Shown here: piece after piece, positions 18,990-28,843 of the stretch
Layout of the letters: the number at the start of each line of letters is the position of its first letter
Position numbering within the stretch: position 1 is the first letter of the stretch
Origin: Anaerolineales bacterium
GTDB lineage: Bacteria; Chloroflexota; Anaerolineae; Anaerolineales; E44-bin32
DNA length: 39,659 nucleotides
Reading direction: 5' to 3'
NCBI GenBank assembly: GCA_004376465.1
Contig: SOJU01000099.1
Location: 1 to 39,659, forward strand
Translations under genes and position numbers: made by a program
The notes under the pieces: model-generated
What the model was told of the DNA's origin: nothing
Database searches by the model: none
The model's input: the letters and a program-made list of their open reading frames with translations, nothing else

Positions 18990-20564
18990 GTGATTCAACA
19001 AAACCAAAATGGCACTCAAAAAGATCCGGTAACCACAAACACATCATCGGACTCTACCCCTATCCGCTCCTTCTTTCCCTGGGTTCCAAGTCTGCGCTTC
19101 ACCGTGACCATGGCAATCCTTATACCGATCGCCTTGGTTTTGGTCGCTTCAACACTCGTGGAATACAATCGCCATCGTCAGCGAGATCTGGCAAGTATGT
19201 CCCTGCTCGCCTCACAGACTGGCCAGGTTATCGAGCAAGTGCTCCATCGTGAAATGCTGCACTCTGATTTCGAAGCGATCCAGTCGATCTTCGACACGCT
19301 CAGTGAAAACGAGTCCATTCAAGAGCTATTATTGCTCGACACTAACGGCCGTGTCATCTTTTCGCCGGGCAATGAAACTACTGGGGTTATATTCGATAAC
19401 CAGGACCCCTCATGCCTGCCCTGCCACAGCCTGCCCCCTCAGAGTCGACCACCAGGAGTCATCATTGACCTTCCCCAGGGACAGAATTCCTTCCGGAGCA
19501 TGCAACCCATCGAGAACCAACCTGAATGCACCCAGTGCCACGACCCAGATCAACGCCTGTTAGGTTTGCTACTGACCGATTTATCCATCGCCCCCATTCA
19601 GGACGCGCTCGCCAAGGACTTGCGTGATGCCTTGCTCTGGTGGGCTGGTACGGGTGCCGTAATTGTCTTGCTGGTTAACCTAATAATCAATCAAACCGTG
19701 CTCAGCCGCCTTCATAAAATGTCGGGGGCAATAGCGAGGTTTGGAGAAGGGAAAATTTTTGAAGCCCTTTCCGAAACTCCGCGCGACGAAATAGGACGTC
19801 TGAGCGCCGTGTACAATCGCATGGTTCGGCGCATTCGAGATCGAGATAATGAGAATGTTGTCCTGACACATAAGCTGCAACAACGAATGAGCGAACGCGA
19901 CCATCTTCTACGGCGGTTAATCAACAGCCAGGAGCAGGAGCGAATGCGCTTGGCACGTGAACTACATGACGACCTTGGTCAGCAATTGAGCAGCATAACG
20001 ATCCAACTCGAGCTTGCACAACGAGCCCTAACTGAGGACGCGGATCAAGCAAAGTTAAGCATCTCCCAAACACAGAGCTTGATCGCCGAAACGACGGATC
20101 GCATGTATGACGTGATTATGGGATTACGTCCCTCTATCCTGGACGACCTCGGTTTAGGACCTGCATTAAAGAACCTCGCCAAGCGGACGCTCGAACCAGC
20201 TGGTATCCAGTATGATGTGACGATCGAAGGTTTAGAGAAGGGTCTTCAGCAGGAAAAGGAGACCGCCATGTTTCGGATCTTTCAGGAGGCGCTCAATAAC
20301 ATCGTGCGCCATTCCGAGGCCACCTACGTAGAGATGCATATAAAACTAGTCGATGGTATGGTAAAAGGGTTCATCCAAGATGATGGGGTAGGTTTGGATC
20401 CAGCACCACATCCTGCCAATGAGCATAATGGAACCGGATTTGGACTCCTTGGTATGCGTGAACGAGCCGAGCTGTGCGGAGGGAATCTCGTGATCAGCAC
20501 CGTTGTTCCACATGGCACAAGGCTTCGAATTCGGATTCCTTTTGTCGAGGGCCAAAATGCCTGA
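18990..20564 (+). CDS. Sensor histidine kinase (NarX-like, HisKA_3/HATPase_c) with two CxxCH motifs in sensor domain
   Basis: TM - sensor (SCLPCH, ECTQCH) - TM - HAMP - LARELHDDLGQQLSS H-box - HATPase. Starts GTG 18990. Confidence 0.9.
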   Translation: MIQQNQNGTQKDPVTTNTSSDSTPIRSFFPWVPSLRFTVTMAILIPIALVLVASTLVEYNRHRQRDLASMSLLASQTGQVIEQVLHREMLHSDFEAIQSIFDTLSENESIQELLLLDTNGRVIFSPGNETTGVIFDNQDPSCLPCHSLPPQSRPPGVIIDLPQGQNSFRSMQPIENQPECTQCHDPDQRLLGLLLTDLSIAPIQDALAKDLRDALLWWAGTGAVIVLLVNLIINQTVLSRLHKMSGAIARFGEGKIFEALSETPRDEIGRLSAVYNRMVRRIRDRDNENVVLTHKLQQRMSERDHLLRRLINSQEQERMRLARELHDDLGQQLSSITIQLELAQRALTEDADQAKLSISQTQSLIAETTDRMYDVIMGLRPSILDDLGLGPALKNLAKRTLEPAGIQYDVTIEGLEKGLQQEKETAMFRIFQEALNNIVRHSEATYVEMHIKLVDGMVKGFIQDDGVGLDPAPHPANEHNGTGFGLLGMRERAELCGGNLVISTVVPHGTRLRIRIPFVEGQNA

Positions 20565-21204
20565 AACGATTAAAATTCTCGTCGCCGACGATCACACACT
20601 CATGCGATCAGGGTTGAAGCTGCTTCTGGAAGGCGAATCCGATTTCGAAGTAGTTGGCGAAGCGACAACTGGCGAGAAGGCCGTGAGTCTGTGCATGCAA
20701 TTGCAGCCAGATGTGGTTCTCATGGATATCGGAATGCCCGAGATGAACGGTCTCGAGGCCACCCGATTAATTAAGGAGGAAAATCCCTCCATTCACATCC
20801 TGGTGCTCACAATGCATCGGTCAGAGGAATATTTCTTCCAGATGCTTGAGGCTGGAGCTTCAGGTTATGTACTTAAGGGTGCCGAAACTGGTGAGCTCAT
20901 CCACGCCATTCGAGCTGTCGCCCAAGGGGATGTGTTCCTCTATCCTTCGATGGCGCGCCGCCTGGTTCAGGAATATCTTGCACGTTTGGAAGTTGGTCCC
21001 TCTTCTGAGCCCTCGCTCACCCCGCGCGAGCGTGAAATCCTACGGCTAATTGCCGGGGGTTACTCAGGCAAAGAAATTGCGGAGAAACTCGTTATCAGCC
21101 CAAGCACTGTGCATTCGCATAGCACCAACTTGATGGCTAAGCTCCATCTTAACACCCGACACGAACTGGTTCGCTACGCTCGTGACCACGGCCTGCTCCC
21201 CTAG
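20557..21204 (+). CDS. NarL/FixJ-family response regulator
   Basis: Receiver ILVADDHTLMRSGLK...DVVLMDIGMPEMNGLEA plus LuxR HTH LTPREREILRLIAGGYSGKEIAEKLVISPSTVHSHSTNLMAKLHL. Overlaps kinase stop. Confidence 0.95.
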   Translation: MPETIKILVADDHTLMRSGLKLLLEGESDFEVVGEATTGEKAVSLCMQLQPDVVLMDIGMPEMNGLEATRLIKEENPSIHILVLTMHRSEEYFFQMLEAGASGYVLKGAETGELIHAIRAVAQGDVFLYPSMARRLVQEYLARLEVGPSSEPSLTPREREILRLIAGGYSGKEIAEKLVISPSTVHSHSTNLMAKLHLNTRHELVRYARDHGLLP

Positions 21205-21250
21205 CACAACCATCCACCCGACCAAGCCTAATCCATTCTCGCCTCGAATG

Positions 21251-21278
21251 AAACGCCAGCCAAGTTGGCGTTTTTTTT
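21251..21278 (+). terminator. Intrinsic terminator
   Basis: aACGCCA gccaagt TGGCGTttttttt hairpin plus T-tract 47 nt after the response regulator stop. Confidence 0.8.
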
Positions 21279-21348
21279 GACTCATTTGGCGGTCACCATG
21301 ATTACAGATTGTGAGAGATAGCACTAGGATGTAAATCGGTGAGTATCT

Positions 21349-21696
21349 GTGATGAAGAGCTGCTTAGTGTTTGTCATCTGGACCAACCCGCTTTTTCTTG
21401 AGTCAATCCGTGCCTTGTTGAAAAATCCCGAAATCCAACTCGTTGGTGCGGGTTCGAATTTCTCGCAGGCACAAAAAGAAATTTCGGCTCTTCAACCCAA
21501 TGTCGTCATCATCGAAAGCAGTTCGGATGGTCCTCCTACCGACTGCGAGACGCTCCCGATTCTAAAATCGGGGTCGAGAGTAATCCAGATGAGTTTGGAT
21601 GATAACGAACTCAACATCTTTCAGCATCAGCACCGTACTCTTGCAGAGGCTGAGGATCTTCTAACCATGATCCTTGAAGAAGGAGACCTGAAATAA
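21349..21696 (+). CDS. Degenerate receiver-like (pseudo-REC) protein
   Basis: FVIWTNPLFLESIRALLKNPEIQLVGAGSNFSQAQKEISALQPNVVIIESS resembles a REC alpha/beta pattern but lacks the acidic pocket. Confidence 0.5.
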   Translation: MMKSCLVFVIWTNPLFLESIRALLKNPEIQLVGAGSNFSQAQKEISALQPNVVIIESSSDGPPTDCETLPILKSGSRVIQMSLDDNELNIFQHQHRTLAEAEDLLTMILEEGDLK

Positions 21697-21698
21697 CC

Positions 21699-22241
21699 AT
21701 GGGTCAAGATCGCACCCGTACGGTTCGTTCTCGCATCTTGTGGCCTTTTCTCATGATTGCGATTCTCCTCATGGTCGTGTTTGCTGTTTTAATAAGCCGG
21801 CAGATTGCTACGGCGGCTCCAGAGCAGCCGATAGCCTTCAAACACCAAGTACACGCCGAAGCTGAAGTCGAGTGCCTGTTCTGCCACCCCAATGCACTTC
21901 GATCTGACATCGCCGGTATCCCCTCCGTGGCTCGATGCGTTGGCTGCCATCAAACCATCGCAAATGATAGCCCCAATGTAAAACTCGTTTTTGATTATTG
22001 GGAGAGGAACGAACCTATCCCCTGGCAGGCTGTGAACAATATGCCCGACTTTGTTTTTTTCAGTCATCAACCCCACCTCGGTGCCGGTGTGACTTGCGAG
22101 ACCTGCCATGGCAACGTGGGTGAAATGGTGGTTGTCAAGCCAATTATTAGCATGGACATGGGCTGGTGCCTTGACTGCCATTTAGACCAGCCGCAGGAAA
22201 ATGTCGCCAGACTCACCGATTGTTTAGCTTGTCATAAGTGA
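21699..22241 (+). CDS. actA: ActA-like pentaheme cytochrome c (alternative complex III)
   Basis: N-terminal TM; five CxxCH (CLFCH, CVGCH, CETCH, CLDCH, CLACH); followed by actB/C/D/E homologues. Confidence 0.85.
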   Translation: MGQDRTRTVRSRILWPFLMIAILLMVVFAVLISRQIATAAPEQPIAFKHQVHAEAEVECLFCHPNALRSDIAGIPSVARCVGCHQTIANDSPNVKLVFDYWERNEPIPWQAVNNMPDFVFFSHQPHLGAGVTCETCHGNVGEMVVVKPIISMDMGWCLDCHLDQPQENVARLTDCLACHK

Positions 22242-22253
22242 GATTGGAGCGAG

Positions 22254-24467
22254 ATGGGAAAAGAGATATCGCGCCGAACCTTTTTGAAAGTCGCTGCTGG
22301 TGCTGCAACCGCGAGCGGGTTGATCCCCCAGGTGCGTCGTATAGCCCTTGAACCTTTTGTGCGTCCGCCAGAGGAAGAGCTGCCGGGCAGAGCAACCTGG
22401 TTTGCCTCAACCTGTCGCCAATGCCCTGCCGGTTGTGGGATTATCGTGCGCGTCATCAACGGCCGGGCGCGCAAGATTGAAGGGAATCCCAACCATCCTT
22501 TAAACCACGGTAAGTTGTGCGCACGCGGTCAGGCCGGACTTCAGGTGCTCTATAACCCCGATCGACTCCACAACGCCGTTCGCCAATCCGGAGGCCGCGG
22601 TTCACGCATCTTTTCACCGATTCCTTGGAGCGAAGCCCTCGACGAACTCACCGCGGCGCTTCAATCTCTTCGAGACCCTCAAGCGCTGGCTGTTCTCGCC
22701 GGTCAACCTTCTGACCACCTTTACACAATATTGGCTTCTTTTCTCGAGGTTGTCGGTGCACCGCCGGCCGTGATCTTCGATCTTCATACTGCGCTTGATG
22801 GGCGCGCGGAATGCGCTTCCTTGTCCTCACGCTGGTTCGGCGAGCACCAACTGCCAATTTATGACCTCGCGCATGCACAAGTGGTTTTTTCTTTCGGCGC
22901 CAACCTGCTGGAAACCTGGATGTCGCCTGTTGCGCAAAGCGTAGCCTACGGTCAAATGCGGCAAAGTCGCCTCGGTGGGCGCGGCGTGTTCGTCCAGTTC
23001 GAACCACGCCTATCTGCTACAGGTGCCTCGGCAGATGAATGGATCCCTGTACCCCCAGGAACCGAGGGGATCATCGCCCTGGCCCTTGGACGGATCATCG
23101 TCGAGGAGAATCTCGGCCGTGCTGGGAAACACAGTGATCATGCGCATCTATACCGCAACGTCAGCGTCGCTGACGCAGCCCAAGCTTGCGGCTTACCGGT
23201 TGAGGAACTTCGCAGGCTAGCTCACCTTTTCGCCGAAACCGATCGACCGCTGGCAATTCCCGGCGGTCAATTGACGGGTCATACAAACAGCAAGCAGGCG
23301 ATGGACGCGGTGATGGCCTTGAACGTGATCATGCGCCGCCTCGGTCGACATGGCGGCGTGTTCACACCGCAACCTGTCCCAGCCGAGCGCTTCGCATCAC
23401 CAGCCCCTACATCGAATCTCACCGAGATCCTGGACCTCGTCGAGAGGATGCGTTCGGGAGACATAGAGATCTTTTTAATTCACGGTGCTAACCCCATCTA
23501 CGAACTACCAGCTTGGGTTGGCTTTAAAGAAGCACTCGAAGAAGTCCCTCTCGTCATCTCTTTTAGTCCATTCGTTGACGAGACCGCGGTGCAAGCCGAT
23601 CTCATCCTCCCCGATCACACCTACCTTGAAGGGTGGGGATATCAAGTCGTGTCACCTGGCGCCGACCGGCCTATAATCAGCGGGCAACAGCCTGTCACCC
23701 AACCGCTCCACGACACTCGCTCGACCGCCGACATTCTGCTTTCGCTGGCCAGCCGCCTGGGTGGCGCCGTCGCCCGTGCCCTGCCCTGGGAGGATGAGGC
23801 TGGTTTCCTTGAAGAAAGCAGCGCTCAATTACACGACAATTCCATAAGTACCTACGACGCACGCACTCCCGCAGGGTTTTGGAGCCTTTGGCGTCAACAT
23901 GGCGGTTGGTGGTCCAAGCGAGCGATCAAACGCGAGCCCGAAGCCGTCGGCATGCCCAAAGGGGCTATGGCTGTACCCGCAGCAGCGTTCCAGGGTGATA
24001 AAGGCACTTACCCGTTCCACTTAATGCCATATTCCTCACTGACCCTCAGCGACGGCCGGGGCGCGAATCAGCCCTGGCTCCAAGAAGCTCCTGACCCGAT
24101 GACAACGGCTCGCTGGAATACGTGGATTGAGATTAATCCGGAGAGCGCGCGTTCTCTCGCCATTAAAGACAATGACATGGTCAGAGTTACTTCTGCTTAC
24201 GGAAGTTTGCAGGCGGCTGTGGTTGTCTATCCTGGAATCCGGCCCGACACCGTTGCCATCCCCACCGGGCAAGGTCACAGCGATTACGGCCGCTTCGCTA
24301 CAACGCGGGGCGCAAACGTGATGGACTTGCTGACTCCATCACCCGCGGAGCAGGGGAACAAATTCGCATTCTGCGCCACGCGTGTTCGTATCGAAAAGGT
24401 AGGTCAAGTGAAACCTTTGGCAAGATTGGAGGATCTCGATGGCGAAGGCCGTGAGAGTATCCGCTAA
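22254..24467 (+). CDS. actB1: ActB1: molybdopterin-oxidoreductase-like subunit of alternative complex III, Tat signal
   Basis: ISRRTFLKVAAGAA Tat motif; STCRQCPAGCGIIVRVINGRARKIEGNPNHPLNHGKLCARGQAG; molybdopterin-family organisation. Confidence 0.85.
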   Translation: MGKEISRRTFLKVAAGAATASGLIPQVRRIALEPFVRPPEEELPGRATWFASTCRQCPAGCGIIVRVINGRARKIEGNPNHPLNHGKLCARGQAGLQVLYNPDRLHNAVRQSGGRGSRIFSPIPWSEALDELTAALQSLRDPQALAVLAGQPSDHLYTILASFLEVVGAPPAVIFDLHTALDGRAECASLSSRWFGEHQLPIYDLAHAQVVFSFGANLLETWMSPVAQSVAYGQMRQSRLGGRGVFVQFEPRLSATGASADEWIPVPPGTEGIIALALGRIIVEENLGRAGKHSDHAHLYRNVSVADAAQACGLPVEELRRLAHLFAETDRPLAIPGGQLTGHTNSKQAMDAVMALNVIMRRLGRHGGVFTPQPVPAERFASPAPTSNLTEILDLVERMRSGDIEIFLIHGANPIYELPAWVGFKEALEEVPLVISFSPFVDETAVQADLILPDHTYLEGWGYQVVSPGADRPIISGQQPVTQPLHDTRSTADILLSLASRLGGAVARALPWEDEAGFLEESSAQLHDNSISTYDARTPAGFWSLWRQHGGWWSKRAIKREPEAVGMPKGAMAVPAAAFQGDKGTYPFHLMPYSSLTLSDGRGANQPWLQEAPDPMTTARWNTWIEINPESARSLAIKDNDMVRVTSAYGSLQAAVVVYPGIRPDTVAIPTGQGHSDYGRFATTRGANVMDLLTPSPAEQGNKFAFCATRVRIEKVGQVKPLARLEDLDGEGRESIR

Positions 24468-25179
24468 AGAAAAACAAGATGAAAACCGCCGCCGCTGGGG
24501 AATGGTAATCGACCTCGATCGATGCACCGGCTGCCAGGCGTGTGTCGTCGCCTGCCACGCCGAAAACAACGTTCCTGTGGTCGGAGAGCAGGAAGCTGCT
24601 CGTAGCCATTCCATGCACTGGATCCGTATCGAACGCTATTGGGAAGGTGAATATCCCAACGTTAAAGCGCGTTTCATGCCTGTCCTCTGTCAGCATTGTG
24701 GCGAAGCTCCCTGCGAACCGGTCTGCCCCGTCTTCGCCACATACCACACACCTGAGGGGCTCAACGCTCAGGTCTATAACCGCTGTATTGGGACGCGTTA
24801 CTGCGGCAGCGCCTGCCCCTACAAAGTTCGTGTTTTCAACTGGTTCAGACCGGATTTTCCTGAACCGCTTGAGCAACAGCTTAATCCGGATGTCTCGGTT
24901 CGACAGCGGGGCATTATTGAAAAATGCTCTTTCTGCGTGCAGCGCATCCGCAGAGTGGAGTTAGACGCCGACGCCTCTGGTCGCGAGGTTGAGGATGGCG
25001 AGGTGCAGCCTGCTTGTGTGCAAAGCTGCCCACCTTCAGCGCTGATTTTCGGAGATCTGAACGATCCGGAAAGCGAAGCCAGCCAGCTCGCCCGCAGCCG
25101 TCGAGCCTTTCGACTTCTTGACTTCCTGGGAACCGACCCTGCCGTCATCTATCTCAAGGGAGGCGAGACGAATGTCTGA
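24439..25179 (+). CDS. actB2: ActB2: ferredoxin-type Fe-S subunit of alternative complex III
   Basis: Fe-S motifs CTGCQACVVAC, CQHCGEAPCEPVCP, CIGTRYCGSACPYK, CSFCVQRI...CVQSCPPSA. Confidence 0.9.
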   Translation: MAKAVRVSAKEKQDENRRRWGMVIDLDRCTGCQACVVACHAENNVPVVGEQEAARSHSMHWIRIERYWEGEYPNVKARFMPVLCQHCGEAPCEPVCPVFATYHTPEGLNAQVYNRCIGTRYCGSACPYKVRVFNWFRPDFPEPLEQQLNPDVSVRQRGIIEKCSFCVQRIRRVELDADASGREVEDGEVQPACVQSCPPSALIFGDLNDPESEASQLARSRRAFRLLDFLGTDPAVIYLKGGETNV

Positions 25180-26611
25180 TCGCGAACACATGGCAGGGGA
25201 TTCAGACGTGCCCGAGGGGCAGATCGAGTTGAGCGAAGAGTACCGTGAACGTTTGTTGCTCGCTCAACGAACAGACGCAGAGATCAATGCTGCCGTTCTG
25301 CGGCCAATGATGGAAACGGGCCCCAAGTTCTGGATAACGGTCGCGATCTTATCGGCCATTATTCTCTGGGGTCTTTACGCTTGGGGATACATGATTTACT
25401 GGGGGATGGGCACGGCGGGCATCAACAACCCTGTGTACTGGGGTCTCTTCATCGCCACCTTCGTTTTTTGGGTGGGCATCAGTCATGCGGGGACGATGAT
25501 CTCAGCAGTGCTGCGCATCTTTAAAGCCGACTGGCGTCGACCGATAACGCGCGGAGCGGAGGCGATGACCGCCTTTGCCCTGTTGATGGCTGGTCTCTAT
25601 CCATTCATCCACCTGGGGCGCGTCTGGAAGTTCTACTGGATGCTCCCTTACCCCAATAACCGCTTTATGTGGCCAAACTTTCAGTCACCGCTCATGTGGG
25701 ATATGGTGGCAATCTTCACCTACCTGATCGGCTCTTCTCTTTACCTATACCTGGCGCTCATCCCTGATATGGCTATGGCACGTGACCACAGTGTGGGCTG
25801 GCGATACAAGCTATATCGCACCTTAGCACTTGGCTGGCGCGGCACTGAAGGCGAGTGGCACAAGCTCCATCGCGCCTTGAATATATTTTCGGTCATCATC
25901 ATCCCGGTCTTTCTGTCCGTGCACTCCATCGTTGCCTGGGACTTCGCAATCACTCTCCAGCCGCGCTGGCACAGCACCATCTTCGCTCCCTATTTCATCA
26001 TGGGCGCGGTCTACTCTGGGCTCGCAGCCCTGGCGACCATCCTGGTCATCGTCCGCAAGTCGATGCGCCTGGAGGAATTCCTGCGCCGCGAGCATTTCGA
26101 TGCGCTGGGCAAATTGGTAATGGTCGCCGGTCTGGGATGGATCTACTTCTGGTTTGCGGGTTTCATCGTCGAATGGTACGGCAACGACCCTGTCACCCGC
26201 GAGTTGATACACGATGAGGTAGCCGGCAAACTAGCGCCCTTATTTTGGTTGCAGATGACGGCGAACATTCTGCCTGTGATTTTCCTGGCCTTCCGCAAGA
26301 TCCGCACCAATCCTAAGTGGCTTCTCGGATTCACATTGCTGATCAATGTGGGCATGTATACAGAGCGTGTATTGATCGTAGTGGGCAATATGCAACGCAA
26401 TTATTTGCCCTTCGATTGGGGCACATACAAACCCACATGGGTCGAGATCAGCATAGTGGCTATGACCTTCGCCGGTTTCATCTTGCTCTACATACTCTTT
26501 TCGCGCATCGTACCCTACGTGCCCGTATGGGAAATCAAAGAAGGACGTTTGCGCTACAGCCTGCGTCGCATCGGCCGTCTTTGGGTGCCCACCGCCGCGG
26601 AAATCGATTAG
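25172..26611 (+). CDS. actC: ActC: NrfD/PsrC-like quinol-interacting membrane subunit
   Basis: About 10 TMs; ISHAGTMISAVLRIFKADWRRPITRGAEAMTAFAL typical of ActC/NrfD. Start MSDREHMAG at 25172. Confidence 0.9.
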   Translation: MSDREHMAGDSDVPEGQIELSEEYRERLLLAQRTDAEINAAVLRPMMETGPKFWITVAILSAIILWGLYAWGYMIYWGMGTAGINNPVYWGLFIATFVFWVGISHAGTMISAVLRIFKADWRRPITRGAEAMTAFALLMAGLYPFIHLGRVWKFYWMLPYPNNRFMWPNFQSPLMWDMVAIFTYLIGSSLYLYLALIPDMAMARDHSVGWRYKLYRTLALGWRGTEGEWHKLHRALNIFSVIIIPVFLSVHSIVAWDFAITLQPRWHSTIFAPYFIMGAVYSGLAALATILVIVRKSMRLEEFLRREHFDALGKLVMVAGLGWIYFWFAGFIVEWYGNDPVTRELIHDEVAGKLAPLFWLQMTANILPVIFLAFRKIRTNPKWLLGFTLLINVGMYTERVLIVVGNMQRNYLPFDWGTYKPTWVEISIVAMTFAGFILLYILFSRIVPYVPVWEIKEGRLRYSLRRIGRLWVPTAAEID

Positions 26612-26620
26612 GAGGCTCCG

Positions 26621-27145
26621 ATGGAAGATACCAAGCATCTGATGGGGCTTTTCCGCGATGGTACCGAAACTGCGCAAGTTATCGACAGCTTGTATGAGCT
26701 AGGAATGGAAGATCGCCAGGTCACTGTAATGACCGGTGTTCCTTACCCAGAGCGATCTTTGGGACGGCACGTGGAATGGCTCCGACTTCCAAATATCGTG
26801 CTTGCTGGCGCTCTGGTCGGCTTTTTTCTGGGACTCTTCCTGGCGGTAATTACGCCCCATCTTTACCGTCTGGACATAGGCGGCCATCCCACAGTTGGCT
26901 TTCCTCCTGCTGCTGTGATCACCTTCGTTTTCACCATGATGGCCACTATCGTTTCGACCTTTCTGGGCGTGCTCTGGGAAATGAACTTCCCGGAGTTTGG
27001 CCCCAAGCACTACGATAAACGGGTGACCGATGGCTATTTAGCCGTCCTAGTTGAGCATGACCCCTCAGAGGAGGGCCAAGTGCGAAAGATTTTCGAGCAG
27101 CATGGCTGTGACTCCATCCAAAGATCAGAGAGGCAACCGCTGTGA
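26621..27145 (+). CDS. actD: ActD: DUF3341-family membrane subunit
   Basis: Two TMs, GHPTVGFPPAAVITFVFTMMATIVSTFLG pattern of DUF3341; operon position. Confidence 0.85.
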   Translation: MEDTKHLMGLFRDGTETAQVIDSLYELGMEDRQVTVMTGVPYPERSLGRHVEWLRLPNIVLAGALVGFFLGLFLAVITPHLYRLDIGGHPTVGFPPAAVITFVFTMMATIVSTFLGVLWEMNFPEFGPKHYDKRVTDGYLAVLVEHDPSEEGQVRKIFEQHGCDSIQRSERQPL

Positions 27146-27660
27146 ACATGCGTACCCGACGCGGTCTGATCATCATCGCACTTCTGCTCTCACCATTCAT
27201 TATCGGTTTACTCCTGACCTATCAATGGGTTCGCATCCCCTTCGATACCGACATGGCGGAGAACATGGCGGTGGATTACCAAGAAGGACCTCGACTTAGC
27301 CCACCGCAAGGTGCAATCCCCATCCAGGGTGAAGCCGTCCTTGGGGATGAGTTCCCAATAAACCCAATCACCCCCGACGACACCTCGCTGCAACGTGGTC
27401 AGATTCTCTACGATGTCCACTGCGCGCTCTGTCATGGCTTGCAGGGTCTCGGCGACGGACCGCTTGCGGAGCACTTCCAGCGCATCCCCGTCGACCTGGC
27501 GGGCTCGGCAGCCGTAAACGAATTCGACGGTTCCCTCTATCTGGTTATCCTGCAGGGGTTTGGTCAGATGCCATCCCTTTCGGAGAACCTCACCATACGC
27601 GAACGCTGGGACGTGGTCAACTATGTTCGCACCCTCACCGAACCGACGGGTATCAAATAG
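27142..27660 (+). CDS. actE: ActE-like monoheme cytochrome c
   Basis: GTG start overlapping actD stop; N-terminal TM; CALCHGLQGLGDGPLA; GQMPSLSENLTIRERWDVVNYVRTL. Confidence 0.85.
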   Translation: MNMRTRRGLIIIALLLSPFIIGLLLTYQWVRIPFDTDMAENMAVDYQEGPRLSPPQGAIPIQGEAVLGDEFPINPITPDDTSLQRGQILYDVHCALCHGLQGLGDGPLAEHFQRIPVDLAGSAAVNEFDGSLYLVILQGFGQMPSLSENLTIRERWDVVNYVRTLTEPTGIK

Positions 27661-27672
27661 GAGTCTGCTTCT

Positions 27673-28728
27673 ATGGAGAAACGAAAATCAACCATCGGGA
27701 TCGGTATATGTCTCATGGTTCTGGGTATCGGCGTCGCCGCCTGCGCTCCACCAAAGACTGGCTTGCCACAGGGGCCGACGGCTATTCCGACGCTGGCCCC
27801 AATTACAGAAATCGTCGGACAGCTAGAGTCCACGCCAACACAGTCCTTCGCACATCTCAGCTACCCAGCTCGCCCGCCGTCAGCTCAAAGCGGACAGGGC
27901 ATCTATGACACAAATTGCGCTCAATGCCATGGGGCCGATGGTAATGGCGTCGTCCCTGCAGCGCGTAATTTCCGAGATCTGGATTACATGCGCGGGGAGA
28001 CCCCAGCTAGCTTCTTCACTGCCATCGCCGAAGGCCGTGGAGAGATGCCAGCTTTCGATAACACGCTCACATCAGATGAGATCTGGGATAGCGTCTTCTA
28101 CGTCTGGCGTTTGAGTACCAACGCCGAAACCCTCACCCAAGGGCAACAAATCTTCAATGAAAATTGCGCCTCTTGCCATGGCGGGGACGGCGCTGGCCTC
28201 GTGCTCGGATCTGCCGATTTCACAGATCCGCGCCAGACGGGGAGCCTTGCACCGCGCGATCTTTATCAGACGATCACACAAGGTCTCGGCTCCATGCCTG
28301 CCTGGCAGTCACGTCTTAGCCAGGATGAACGTTGGGATGTAATCGACTATCTGCGCACCTTCACCTATGACCCTGCTCTCGCCGAGGAAGTAGTCACCGT
28401 CGCTCCGCAAACCCCCACTACAACACTCGATGCTTGCGATCCGGAGCAAGAGAACCCACTCACGTGGGAAGATCGCACAGCCATCGAGGCCGGGCAGGTG
28501 ACATACGAGGCTCAATGCGCTCTATGCCATGGACAGGATGGAAGCGGCGGTTTGCCGAACACTCCAGATTTCACATCCGGGGAAGCACAGGACAAGCTGC
28601 ACGAATCCCCTGGCAACTTCTACTGTGCGATCAGCGAGGGCGTAGGCGCGATGCCTTCTTTTAGCAACCAACTCAGCCAGGAATCCCACTGGCAAGTGCT
28701 CACATACCTGGGCTCACTCGCACCATAA
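27673..28728 (+). CDS. Triheme cytochrome c lipoprotein (three cytochrome c domains)
   Basis: Lipobox GVAAC; CAQCHGADGNG, CASCHGGDGAG, CALCHGQDGSG each followed by a GxMP motif. Confidence 0.88.
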   Translation: MEKRKSTIGIGICLMVLGIGVAACAPPKTGLPQGPTAIPTLAPITEIVGQLESTPTQSFAHLSYPARPPSAQSGQGIYDTNCAQCHGADGNGVVPAARNFRDLDYMRGETPASFFTAIAEGRGEMPAFDNTLTSDEIWDSVFYVWRLSTNAETLTQGQQIFNENCASCHGGDGAGLVLGSADFTDPRQTGSLAPRDLYQTITQGLGSMPAWQSRLSQDERWDVIDYLRTFTYDPALAEEVVTVAPQTPTTTLDACDPEQENPLTWEDRTAIEAGQVTYEAQCALCHGQDGSGGLPNTPDFTSGEAQDKLHESPGNFYCAISEGVGAMPSFSNQLSQESHWQVLTYLGSLAP

Positions 28729-28843
28729 GTGAGTCGCAAGCCGGACTATCGATTGAAAGGAGGTTCAAATGTGCAACAGCGATTCGTTTGATTAAATAAA
28801 AAGGGGATCCGATCTCAGAAAACCCAAATTAACGGAGGAGAAT

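Noticed and set aside
22254-24467. Annotation as a catalytic molybdopterin oxidoreductase (nitrate/formate/polysulfide)
   Set aside because: The following genes (NrfD, DUF3341, monoheme cytochrome c, upstream pentaheme) define an alternative complex III arrangement; catalysis at Mo cannot be inferred from the sequence alone.
24298-24876. 192-aa minus-strand ORF across the actB1/actB2 junction
   Set aside because: Antisense to Fe-S subunit with clear cysteine motifs.
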